NCBI RefSeq assembly: GCF_000003195.3
Contig: NC_012873.2
Span: forward strand, 6,595,894 to 6,659,893
Source of the DNA: Sorghum bicolor
Lineage: Eukaryota > Streptophyta > Magnoliopsida > Poales > Poaceae
Direction: 5' to 3'
Length of the DNA: 64,000 nucleotides
Below, piece after piece: positions 22,166-33,800 of the stretch. The notes under the pieces are model-generated. The model had not been told where the DNA came from, ran no database searches, and saw only the letters and a program-made list of their open reading frames with translations. Positions within the stretch are counted from its first letter, which is position 1; every line of letters starts with the position of its first letter. Both the position numbers and the translations under genes were made by a program.

Positions 22166-24962
22166 CTACTCGGCGACCAGGACGAGATTATGGTCCATCC
22201 CTGCTGCAACTTGCAAGACTTCCACCCCTTCCAGGGTATCTACAAGACATGGCTCCGCCTCATCAATGGAGCTGCCCAGACCTAGCCTGCCATTCCTGCC
22301 CGATCCCCAGGTCCAAACTTCACCTTTCGACGTGAGAGAAACGGAATGGACTCGGCCAGCCGAGGCCGATACCAGCCTCTCCCTGCTCAGACAGTCCACC
22401 AGTGCAGGGATGTCCTCTTGACCAGGCCGTCCGAGCTGGGAGCTGCAGTTCCACCCCCATGAGAGGAGTCCAGTTTCCACACCATCGGTGCCTTCAGTCG
22501 ATGTGTGGCATAGTGCGAGAGAGTGGCCGACACTTGCTGACATGGAGAATGGCTTGTAGCTCATGCCAACAGGAAGCAATTTGGGCGGCCCTGCCTTCCT
22601 ACCCAGCTGTCCGTAAGTGTTGTCACCCCCGCTCAGTACAATGCCATCCGCTGGAAGATTACAGAAACCATATGAGATGGTGGTAGGCATAGATTTGAAA
22701 ATAAGAGTACCCCAAAAGGCTAATTTGAGAATGATGGATGGTCACTGTGATTCATTTTCTGTAGTGTGTTTCCTAAGAGGCTAAGATGACATATTCTTTT
22801 CCTATGTTGATCCTATAACATTGGCAATAGTGTCCTAGTAGAACATGAGACTCATTACCCAAATGTCCAGCTATTTGCATTGTATGTTAAATTGTCCATA
22901 CAATGGACTGTAACAGGACCTGTCAAGATGTGATAATGACAGGTAATAACCAATTGTTATCTAAAACATGTACTATTTGCATCTGCAGTACAAGATATTT
23001 CCAATGTTTGATCACATCAAATATTATTGAAGCAGCATTACAACATAGCTTGTTGACTCTGGTTATCAAGAGAGCAGCAGAGAAGCATGAGAAAAGTATT
23101 GTCCATCACAAATATGCACACAAGGAGTTTCGTTTGTAGTGAAAATAAATACTCACAGCAAAGAATCAAGGAATGATCAAGCCCACAAGATACGTCAGAC
23201 ACCTCAAGATGACTCACTTCATGAACAAGGAATGGTTCCCAGATAATGGGCATATTGTCTTCGCTGCGAATTTTCTCTTCAACCATCTTTTCAACAGCCT
23301 CCAGCATTGAACTATAATACTTGTCTGCCATTTTTCCTATGTATTCTTCTGCAGAAGGAGCTCTAGTGCTTTGACCCATTTCTCCTAACCTTCCATTTTC
23401 CGAGTAGCCCCAACCAAATAGCTTTCCATCCTTTGTCAATGCCATGGCATGCCCCCATCCAAATGATACCTACCATTATTCCTTCAGTTAACGTCATTGT
23501 CAATCCATTTATTTAATTTTGGGAGAAATTTAGCACCTTAACAATGTCGTAGCTAGCAAGAGCTTCCACTTTAGATGGCGCTGCTGCCTCTACAATGTCC
23601 TTGCCAAGTCCAAGTTGGCCACGCTTTGACCTCCCCCAAACCCATAAAGAACCATCAGATCCTATTGCTGCTGAGACAACGCCTGAAGCAGATACAGCTT
23701 GAACTTGAACATTTTCCAATCCTCTGACCAGTTCTGCGTTGCTCCAAGTATTCCTGTCATTTAGTGAAATGGTTCAATAATTTTATGCATGTCCTTGATA
23801 AGTAACACTGGCATAAGGACAAGGAAACAAGCATTAATGGTTAAGTTCCAAGGAACAAAAACCTGATAGACAAAGTTTCATTAGGTTGAGTGGGCAAAAT
23901 GTTAATATTTTTAATAGTAGAAAATATTCAATTATTATAAAATATAAATACAAAACTCAAAACAGTAAAAGAAGCAGTGTCCATGCTAAGGCTCTCTTTG
24001 GCAGGACTTTTGTTGGAGCTCCTCCACTGACTTAATCAGAATCCCTGCCAATGTGCACACACAAGAACAACTTTCGAAGCCAAAAACAAAACAAAAACAG
24101 TGAAGCTGAAGCCATTTTGCCCAGAAGCTGAAGCCACCAAAAAGTGGCTTCTCCTGGCTTCATCGATCCAAAGAGGGCCTAAAAAGGATCCTAACCTTTC
24201 ATTCCCTCATGACCTTAAATGTTTCTTTCAATAACTGCTGAGTTATGTTGTTCCTAGTTCCATAAGTCTTTCTTGGTTCACTTAATGATAAAATCACAGG
24301 GGCTCTTTCTTTCTTATCTTTTTGTTCTTAGTCTTCCTATATCAGAGATGTTTTATCCTGGTTAATGTGTAGCATATACATTATTGACTGAACTGCATAA
24401 GCACACAATGTACTGCTTTGTGCTTCAAAATCCACACATGTCGTGTAATCATGTAACCACCATGTAGTAATGCTTTCGCCTCGAGAATCATGCTTGTGCT
24501 ACTATACACGGAACATCATGGTTCATCACTTATTTACCCAATGCTGTATTACACTAACTTCTGATATCTAAAAAGAGGACTTGTTATTTGAGCATCCCGA
24601 ATCTTCTTGAACGCGCAGCCGAGCTGGGCAAGAGGAGTTTTAGATCACCTCGGGGAGTGAAGCCCGCGGCCGAGCTGGCCCTCATCGTTGCGCCCCCACG
24701 CCCAGACCTCTCCGGCGGCAGATACGGCGAGGGAGTGGTAGTGACCGGCGGCGACGGCGCTCATGGACGGCGGGAGGGAGGGCACGGGCGTGGGCACGTA
24801 GGTGTCGGCAGCCGGTGGCGGCTGGCCCACCGCGCCATGGCTGTTATCCCCGAACCCGTACACCACGCCGGCGCACGGGGCCCCGGCCCTGCTGCCGGCG
24901 AGCGCGGAGAAGAAGCGCCGCGAAGCGAAGGCGCACGTGCGGGGGAGGAGGAGAGAACGCAT
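22166..24962 (-). CDS. RCC1-repeat (seven-bladed propeller) protein, possibly mitochondrial
   Basis: Minus-strand exons: 24649-24962, 23537-23753, 23157-23469 and 22166-22650. All junctions are GT..AG and phases agree (1329 nt, 442 aa). Seven blade signatures are visible in order: VYGFGDNSHGAVGQ, VWAWGRNDEGQLGRG, LWVWGRSKRGQLGLG, LFGWGYSENGRLGE, VLSGGDNTYGQLGR, LLSWGWNCSSQLGR and VWTWGSGRNGRLGLG. A helical insertion of about 50 residues (EEYIGKMADKYYSSMLEAVE...) sits between blades 4 and 5. The N terminus (MRSLLLPRTCAFASRRFF) is Arg-rich and lacks acidic residues, which suggests an organellar presequence. In plants this superfamily includes UVR8 and the mitochondrial splicing factor RUG3; which subgroup this one belongs to is not clear, so no symbol is given. 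Intron 1 contains a MITE. Confidence 0.9.
23990..24179. mobile_element. 190-bp Tourist-like MITE in intron 1 of the RCC1 gene
   Basis: Ends GGCTCTCTTTGG and CCAAAGAGGGCC, flanked by TAA at 23987-23989 and 24180-24182. The interior holds the complementary words 'gaagccaaa' and 'tggcttc'. The family differs from the GGCCTTGTTTAGTT MITEs. Confidence 0.8.
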
Positions 24963-25090
24963 TTGCGATCGAAGTCGGGAGAGAGAGAGGGGAAGGAAGG
25001 TTGAGTTGGGCAGACTGTATACCTGTGAAGAAAAAAGACGGCCCAGACAGTGAAGAGGCCTTTTGGGGGCAAGCAGGTGGGCCTATGTTA

Positions 25091-25332
25091 GGCCTTGTTT
25101 AGTTCCCAAAAACTACCAAAAATTTTCAAGATTTCCCGTCACATCGAATCTTACAACACATGCATGAAATATTAAATATAGATAAAAATAAAAACTAATT
25201 ACACAGTTTATCTGTAAATCGCGAGAAGAATCTTTTGACTCTAGTTAGTCTATGATTGGACAATATTTACCACAAACAAACGAAAGTGTTACAGTACCCG
25301 AAGCTAAAAATTTTTGCAAACGGAACAAGGCC
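25091..25332. mobile_element. Intact Tourist-like MITE with TTA target-site duplication
   Basis: 242 bp from ggccttgtttagttccc to cggaacaaggcc, TTA at 25088-25090 and 25333-25335. It lies about 130 bp upstream of the RCC1 start codon, within the likely promoter. Confidence 0.9.
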
Positions 25333-25648
25333 TTAGCCTCCTAGGCCTGCCACCCGTAATCACATCTTAGTCTTTTTTTTTTGGCGCAGCTCAATTTTAC
25401 TAGTAAAACTATTTTTTTAAAATAATTTTATGAACAGCTTTCTATATAAAGTTGAACTATTCTACAAAAGTGTTTTATAAAATAGCTTCACCAACTATTA
25501 ATTACATAGATGAGAGAAAGAATTGAGAGAGAACTATAATAAGCTACTTTTTTTCCAGCTTCATCCTAACTCATGGCATTGTGAGAGAAGAAGAAAAATA
25601 ACTTCACCCATGAAGCTGTTTTATAAATAAGTATTTGACAAAAAAAAA

Positions 25649-25685
25649 ACAGCTCACAACAGTTCATGAAACTGTTGTGAGCTGT
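25649..25685. repeat. Perfect 16-bp hairpin
   Basis: Left arm acagctcacaacagtt, loop catga, right arm aactgttgtgagctgt. It follows an A9 run. No T-run follows, so it is not a terminator; it is more likely the end of a foldback element. Confidence 0.75.
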
Positions 25686-26339
25686 ACATGCCCTTACTTT
25701 TTTCCCTCAAAATTGCTCAAAAAAAATTTCCCTAAGAAAATACAACCATAGATTAGCATAGTATTTTTTTCGAGGGAGAAAAACATTACTCAATTACATA
25801 CACGATGTGACAAAAACAATTTCAACACCGACCAAAGATTAGCATAGTATACTTACTCTAGTTACACTTGTTGCGGTTTATGGGTAGAGCAATTTCGAAT
25901 ACATAAAAAGTGGTTAGAAGCTTTCCCTCACTGTTTCAAACTGTTTTCATCCATATAACTGCTTTATTTATTAATCTAGCTAATCTAACAAAACCTTATA
26001 CGCGCTTACTCTCCTCGCTGGTTGCCACACAATAACTATGTTTTATATTTATTTTTCTATTTTTTCTTTTTCCATCTTACCATTATTGAATTAACATTTT
26101 TAAGATTAAAAAAGAGATGAACTTGAAATAAATAATAATTTTTTGGGTGGAACCATCTACTCATAATTGACCATTGATGCATGTTTTAAGCATAGCCTTA
26201 ATGAATCAACTAACTTATTTTACTTATTAAAATACAATTAAAACTAAAATACAAAATCCAGCATTCTAAGGTCAAACGTATAGTTTAAATTAAAATAAAA
26301 ATTTTTGCTTTATGTATACTTAAATCATATAAATAGGGG

Positions 26340-27811
26340 TAGGTCTTTGATGCTTCATAGAAATTGTTTGTTACGTCAGAATAATCAGAAGAAACTATTT
26401 TTTGTGTTTTAGATTTATGTTAATCAAGCTATTTTAAATTTGATCACTTATCCAAAACAACATCAATATTTATAACACAAAAAAGTATAATATGAAAAAA
26501 TACTTTGCGATAAACCTAGTAGTACTTAGTTGATATGATGGACATCAATAGCTTTTTATATAAATTTAATCAATCTTGAAATAGTTCGATTTAAGACAAA
26601 CCTAAAACATTATTAGTCTTTATAACTTACTTGATTTGAAATGATTTGACTTAGAATAAATCTAAAACATTAAAAAATGAGCAACGAATATGGAATGTTG
26701 TAAAAGACAATATTTGTTTTTCACAAAAAAGTAACTCTTCAACGTGGATAGCACAAAGATCCTCTGGAGTGTACTCCCTCCGTCCAAAAAATAATGCAAT
26801 GCAATCCAAGCGTTCAAAATTTGTCCAACAAAAAATGCTAAAGTTCTTACAAGCTTAGTAACTTCCAGGGCCTAGGATGGAACCCACATAAAAGGATGAC
26901 AGTTGTCATTACCAAAAAAAGAAAGATCTCTCCTCCACATGTTACGATAGCAAGCCAGCAGGTGCTGCATCCTTTGCATGAACGTGGACACGTGGTATCC
27001 TCCCATCCACTCGTTTATCTTCTGGACATCTTAATCACAGGTTCGCATGTACTGCGTGCTACTGGCTGCTAGGGGTATTTTTGTAATTTCCTTATCCGTA
27101 CTTGTGCTAGGTCCTACGACTTTTACTGAACGGAGGGAGTACGCTGCACCGGGCCAACACCTGCAATGGCTGACAATCAATGACTACGACCTGAATTAAA
27201 CACGACAAAAAGAATTCAAAATTAAAATTCCCCATGATTACCTCCGCTTCATTAACATTCTAATCATCCGCTCGCTCGTCCACGGCCATCGCCACCCTCT
27301 CCCTCCTCCCTCCCTCCCGCTCCTTTCCCCCCGCCTCCCCAACCACCGCCTTCCCCTCCCGGATCCCCTCCCCTCGGGCAGCCGGATCCGGCGAGGCAGA
27401 GGGCGGGCGCGGCTCCCGCTGATCCGAGGCGGCTCCACCGGGGATTCGTTCCGTTTCGGTGGGCTCCACCTAACAGGCGGGGGGCGTAATTCTGAGAGGA
27501 CGACGGAGGCCAGGTGGTGGTGCATGAGCGCTGCTGGACCACGGCGCAGGCGCGCAGCGTAGGAGCACCGCGCGCCGCCGGGAGGCGCCATGATCGAGCA
27601 GTTCGTTAATTTCGTCATCCGGCCGCCCCGGTACGCGCTGTCCCGCCAGATATCTGAGAATAGTTGCATTTGTTGCTTGTGTCCTATTGGGCATCGAAAA
27701 CGATGCTACATTAGATGTACCAACCGTATTGTTTTGAATTGGAGAAGAGGAGGGCCGGGATCAATGTTAAAGAAAAAAACCTTGCATGTCCAGTGTGGTT
27801 GAAATGCTAGA
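26340..27811. repeat. Tandem duplication, copy A (promoter and exon 1 of the hydrolase gene)
   Basis: The segment starts 'taggtctttgatgcttcat' and its near-identical partner starts at 27812, an offset of 1472 bp. It carries an AT-rich upstream part, a Stowaway MITE (26774-27139), a GC-rich leader (27250-27589) and the intact exon 1 with its splice donor. Confidence 0.9.
26774..27139. mobile_element. Stowaway-like MITE inside copy A
   Basis: Ends CTCCCTCCGTCC and (reverse complemented) CTCCCTCCGTTC, flanked by TA at 26772-26773 and 27140-27141. It was present before the segmental duplication, because copy B carries it at the same place. Confidence 0.8.
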
Positions 27812-30800
27812 TAGGTCTTTGATGCTTCATAGAAATTGTTTGTTACGTCAGAATCAGAAGAAACTAATTTTTGTATTTTAGATTTATATTAATCAAGCTA
27901 TTTTAAGTTTGATCATTTATCCGAAACAATATCAATATTTATAACACAAAAAAGTATAATATGAAAAAAATACTTTGTGATAAACCTAATAGTACTTAGT
28001 TGATATGATGGACATCAATAGCTTTTTATATAAATTTAATCAATCTTGAAATAGTTTGATTTAAGACAAACCTAAAACATTATTAGTCTTTATAACTTAC
28101 TTGATTTGAAATGATTTGACTTAGAATAAATCTAAAACATTAAAAAATGAGCAACGAATATGGAATGTTGTAAAAGACAATATTTGTTTTTCACAAAAAA
28201 GTAACTCTTCAACGTGGATAGCACAAAGATCCTCTGGAGTGTACTCCCTCTGTCCAAAAAATAATGCAATCCAAGCATTCAAAATTTGTCCAACAAAAAA
28301 TGCTAAAGTTCTTACCAGCCTAGTAACTTCCAGGGCCTAGGATGGGACCCATGCAAAAGGATGACAGTTGTTATACCAAAAAAAGAAAGATCAGTTTTCT
28401 CCTCCACATATTACAACAGCAAGCCAGCAGGTGTTGCATCCTTTGCATGAACGTGGACACGTCGTATCCTCCCATCCACTCATTTATCTTCTGGACATCT
28501 CAATCACAGGTTCACATGTATTGTGTGCTACTGGCTACTAGGGGTATTTTTGTAATTTTGCTATCCATATTGGTACTCGTGCTAGGTCCTACGATTGCGT
28601 TTTTTACTGGACAGAGGGAGTATCTTCTGGACATCTCAATCACAGGGTCACATGTATTGTGTGCTACTGGCTGCTAGGGGTATTTTTGTAATTTTGCTAT
28701 CCGTATTGGCACTCGTGCTAGGTCCTACGATTATGTTTTTTACTGGACGGAGGGGGTACGCTGCACCGGGCCAACACCTGCAACGGCTGACCATCAATGA
28801 CTACGACCTGAATTAAACATGACAAAAAGAATTCAAAATTAAAATTCCCCACGATTACCTCCGCTTCATTAACATTCTAATAATCCGCTCGCTCATCCAC
28901 GGCCATCGCCACCCTCTCCCTCCCTCCCTCCCGCTCCTTTTCCCCCGCCTCCCCAACCACCGCCTTCCCCTCCCGGATCCCCTCCCCTTGGGCAGCCGGA
29001 TCCGGCGAGGCAGAGGGCAGGCACGGCTCCCACTGATCTGAGACGCTTCCGTCGGGGATTCGTCCGGTTTCGATGGGCTCCACCTGACAGGCGGGGGGTG
29101 TAATTCTGAGAGGACGACGGAGGCCGGGTGGTGGTGCATGAGCGCTGCTGGACCACGGCGTAGGCGCGCAGCGTAGGAGCACCGCGCGCCGCTAGGAGGC
29201 GCCATGATCGAGCAGTTCGTTAAGGCCAGTCTCAATGGCCTGTTTCAATGCACTGTTTCCAAAACAAATCTGCTGATGAAACGAACAATGAAACAACCTT
29301 CACAATGTATGAGTTTCACCTTGATGTTTTCTAGGCTGGGCAAAGCATTTAATTACTGCAAAATGATTGGATCACATGTAAGATGGTGAAATGATTTAGT
29401 CCTCAGTGGGGATTTCATCCTGTTTCACCGCGTGGGAAACAACACCAGCGGAGTTTCACCATGGTGAAACTACTTCCTTCTCTCTCCTCTTCGTTTCATG
29501 CAAAAAGTGCAGTTTTGCTGACATGGTGCTCTAATAAATGTGCATGACATCCTGATGAAACCTCTACTGAGACTGGCCTAATCGTCATCTGGCCGCCCCG
29601 GTACGCGCTGTCCCGCCAGATATTATGAGAATAGTTGCATTTGTTGCTTGTGTTCTATTGGCCATCAATTACGATGCTGCATTGGATGTGACCAACCGTA
29701 TTGTTTTGAATTGGAGAAGAGGAGGGCTGGGATCAATGCTAAAGAAAAAAAACCCTGCATATCTAGTGTTGTTGAAAAGCTGGCATACTAGCTAGTATTT
29801 ATTTAACGTTGTCAAGGGACATTTAGGACGAAGTGATACCTGGAAATGGACAATTTGAAATTTCCAATGGAGGCTGAGATCATTATGAGATTAAGGATAG
29901 ATAGTTACTGGTTTCAGATAGTCTGTATGATGGTGCGTAAACTCTTGGTTATGTTATTGCAAATCTGTACCATGTGTGATTAAAGCTAGGGTTAGGTAAA
30001 ATTGTAATTCATTGGAGTTGTCAATTTGTCATGTTATGTGTACCTGCACTTTGATAAGCATGTGGTAGGCACTCATAGCTGTCAAGGGTTACTTTCATGT
30101 CAATGTATGCATATAGCATTATTTGTTAAAAAAACAATTCAAGGGTAAATTTTAACTGTCTTGTTAGTGTCACTTTCTGCTTGAATTACCATTTTGACAT
30201 CCTCACCGGGAGGAGGGATCATGTGAGATTTGTTGGCTGCTACCACTTGATGTTGTACCTTTTTGTTTTGGTTGCAATGTCCATGCTTTATGTGCCTTTT
30301 TGGAGCACAGCCGTAAAGTGTTGCTTTGTTGAGGATGGACGTGTATGCTTTGTTCTGGAGCATTAATTGGAACATAGAATGCTTATTTGTTCCCCACATT
30401 TGGTTGCAAAGATGATTTAACGTAATGATAAAATTAACTGATCAATGGCTTTGCACCTTTCAGATACCCATTGTTATGTTTTGTACCTTTTTACATAACC
30501 ATGTTGCTCGCAAGTGCTGTGATCATGGACCATGTATAAAGTTGTTAAATTTCTGCTGCTTGTACCTGTTGGGAGGCAGCTAACTTCGGTTTTTGGGGAT
30601 TTGAGGTGGTTCCATATGTTCTGGTCCCTCTGCGATGAAGTATGGATGCTAGTTGGGTGGGCTCTGTGACATTGATACTTTGAACTCGCTGTGGTTGTAA
30701 TTTTGTTGCTTTAAGTAATGAAATTTGGTTTCCCATTGTAGCAAAAAAAAGTGAAATTTACTGAGCTAACAAAAAAGTGAAATTCATTAACAAGTTAAGG

Positions 30801-33800
30801 ATTCATCCATGTATCTAGTGTATTGGAACTGAATGAGTGTTAATCCGCAGGTCAGAATATAATCCAGATCAGTATCTATGGGAGGAAGATTTTATCCTTG
30901 CAGGACGTAAATACAAACGACTAGACTTGGAGGCAAGTACGGAGACCATTTATAGAGGTTTCTTCTGTCTTTTATTTGCTGATGGCAAGTTTGATGGCAA
31001 TAATGAGCAACTTTGTTGATAACCTTATTGTAACTTGCTCCTGGCAGCTTACAAATGCAAGAGGCTATATTTTAAAATGCAGCCACTATGTTCCTGCTTT
31101 TATCCCAGAGAACACTGCCCTCCCATGTGTGGTCTACTGCCACGGAAATAGGTACTTAACTTTTATGCTCCATGTTTGCATATGTTTGACGATTCGTAGG
31201 GTGCTTCCTTCTTTTCACATTTTTAAGACTTAGTTACAATTTTTTTACACTCCTTTATTTATATGTTTCAGAAGCTCAAACAATCACTGGTATGTTTTGG
31301 AATATTAAATAGGATTTGCTTTGACCCAATGCAGCGGATGTCGAGCAGATGCAAATGAAGCCGCTGTAATACTTCTTCCTTCAAATATCACTGTTTTCAC
31401 ACTTGACTTTTCTGGGTCAGGTCTATCGGGTGGGGATTATGTCAGCTTGGGTTGGCATGAGGTATATAATCAGCATTGTTCTTCGTTTATTCTACATTCA
31501 TATTTTGGGTGATCACACCTGTCTGAAATTCCCAATAATTTACTTCTAGAAAGAGGACCTCAAATGTGCAGTGTCATGTCTTCGGGACAACAAACAAGTT
31601 TCCACTATAGGCCTTTGGGGGCGATCAATGGGTGCTGTTACATGGTAATAAGTAGTTTTGGATAAAGTTTGTGCTCTTTTTACTTGGTGCAAGATCTCTC
31701 TGTTTCATTTCATGTGATTCATTATCTTGAGGCGCAGTTTGCAAGATCTTCCATAGCACTTTTCAGTTGATATGCTTAAGATTGTTTTCAATCTTTTAAG
31801 TTCATGTCAAGGCTCAAATACTTCATCACCATTTGATACCTATCCCCTGTAATTCATTACAATATTTTGTATACAAATGTACAGCCTACTCTATGGAGCA
31901 GAGGACCCCTCTATTGCTGGCATGGTAATGGATAGTGCTTTCACTAACCTATATGACTTGATGATGGAACTTGTTGACGTTTACAAAATTCGAGTTCCTA
32001 AATTCACGGTATGACCAAGCACTGCATGCATTACTTTTGTGTTGAAATGCATATTATGGGAATGGTGGAAAGGTGCATTGCCATAACAGACATGGACTTA
32101 TGTCTTAATATGATTTACAATTGCTAACTTTTTAAGGCAACTTTTTTTACAGTTGTTAACTTTGAAGCACAAACCAATAGGACTTGCTTTCTTTTCTGTT
32201 GTATTGAGCTTTCCCTTAGGTTATTGAGTCCATAGATGAATCACATACTCGTTATTGGAATAAATTTGTGGAATGTGTAAAAGGATAATGTAGTTATTAG
32301 ATGTAATGAAAGTTCCATACTATCTTACATCCTTGCTAGCACAAGAGTCTATGCAATCCTAGGGACCATTGCTGTAATTTTAAAGTTTTACTGGGTTGTT
32401 CTGAAATCTGTTCTTTTCAGGTTAAGATGGTTGTACAGTACATGCGGCGAATCATTCAGAAAAGAGCTAAGTTTGACATAATGGATCTTAATGTTTTAAA
32501 GGTATACTTCCTATAATATTATCTTTCCATAACATAATTTGACACCTTGAAACCTTAATGCAAAACAAAGAAGAGTTCAACTCATGATGGTCGCAAACTG
32601 CCTTTTGGCTTGTACAAGTCATGTTTATATTTTGCATTGTATTATCCATGTCATGCTGCTGTAAAATTGAATAAATGATAACAATAAGCTATTTGTTTAA
32701 TTACTTTTATAATAATGTAGTGTCATTATAAATTCCTTCTTTAGATCTTTTGTGCAGTTACCACTTTAGGATTAGCATTTTCCATGTAGGATATTTTATA
32801 ATTACAAAATTTCCAGCAAAATTCCGGAAAACCTCGTTTCTTTCTTTGTCTGTATTTGGCATGTATTTACTGAGAATCTCCTTAAATAGGTCTGAGCAAT
32901 TTTAGTGTTGAGGTTTTGCATTAGCTGTTCCTTTTCTTTTAACCCAAAGACTGCTTAGTTTGAGAGTTTCTACTTTCTAGGTTGCCAATACTGACCAACT
33001 GACCATCTGGTTTATTGCCAGGATTGACAATTTTACACCTCTCTGGTCCTTTATTAGTCCGAGTCATTTATTGTTGAGATATCTTTATGTTGTAATTCCT
33101 GCACAATTCCCTGTAACTTTGAAAGAACCTGCTTATGCTTCACGTCAATCTAACTTCAGTATTCTCTTGTTCGTAACCAGTTGGCTCCCAAGATGTTTAT
33201 CCCTGCATTATTTGGACATGGTTTGAATGATATGTTTATTCAGCCTCACCATTGTGATCGTATTCACCAGGCATATGGGGTAAATGTTTACTTAGCTTCC
33301 TTCGTAGAAGTTAACTGCATATAGATGGTAGATCATGTTTATAACAAATAACATGGAGATTGGTGGTCGAGTATTCCTGCTGCAGATCATGCTAGCCATT
33401 CGTTAACCATTGCCTCATTGCATGTTTGTGTGCAGGGGGATAAAAATATAATTAAATTTGATGGTGATCATAATTCCCCAAGACCTCAATCATATTATGA
33501 TTCAGTTTCTATATTCTTCTATAAAACTTTGCGTCCTCCTATGCTGCCTACAACACGATCAAAGCTTCATGTGGGCGCATTTAAAGTTGGTAGCATAACC
33601 AATGAGGTAAATTAACGGAATACACATTGCAAAACTCCATTTGAACCTGAAAAGTATCTTATATGGTCTGGCTTCTAAGGAACCATCTTCTTTTCCCCCT
33701 AATTCTTGTAGAGTTTCTTCTTTGAAATCATCAATGGTCTACGGTCAGCAAACACTGCAGCCTGCAGTTCATCAAGAGATGCACCTAACATCCCACATGG

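Larger units (their letters stand above)
24963..26339. other. Intergenic region between the RCC1 gene and the duplicated hydrolase promoter
   Basis: The first about 100 bp is the presumed 5' leader and promoter of the RCC1 gene. A MITE lies at 25091-25332 and a perfect hairpin at 25649-25685. The remainder (25690-26339) is AT-rich with no coding or repeat structure recognised. Confidence 0.6.
27812..29785. repeat. Tandem duplication, copy B (inside intron 1 of the hydrolase gene)
   Basis: This is a second copy of 26340-27811 with high identity. It is longer because of two later events: a 136-bp internal tandem duplication (28485-28620 and 28621-28756) and a 355-bp MITE inserted in its exon 1. 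Homology with copy A fades after about 29785 ('gttgaaaagctgg'). Confidence 0.9.

Noticed and set aside
27238..29235. Minus-strand open frames repeated in both duplicated leaders
   Set aside because: Their repetition comes from the tandem duplication. The sequence is the GC-rich 5' leader of the plus-strand hydrolase gene, with no protein family match.
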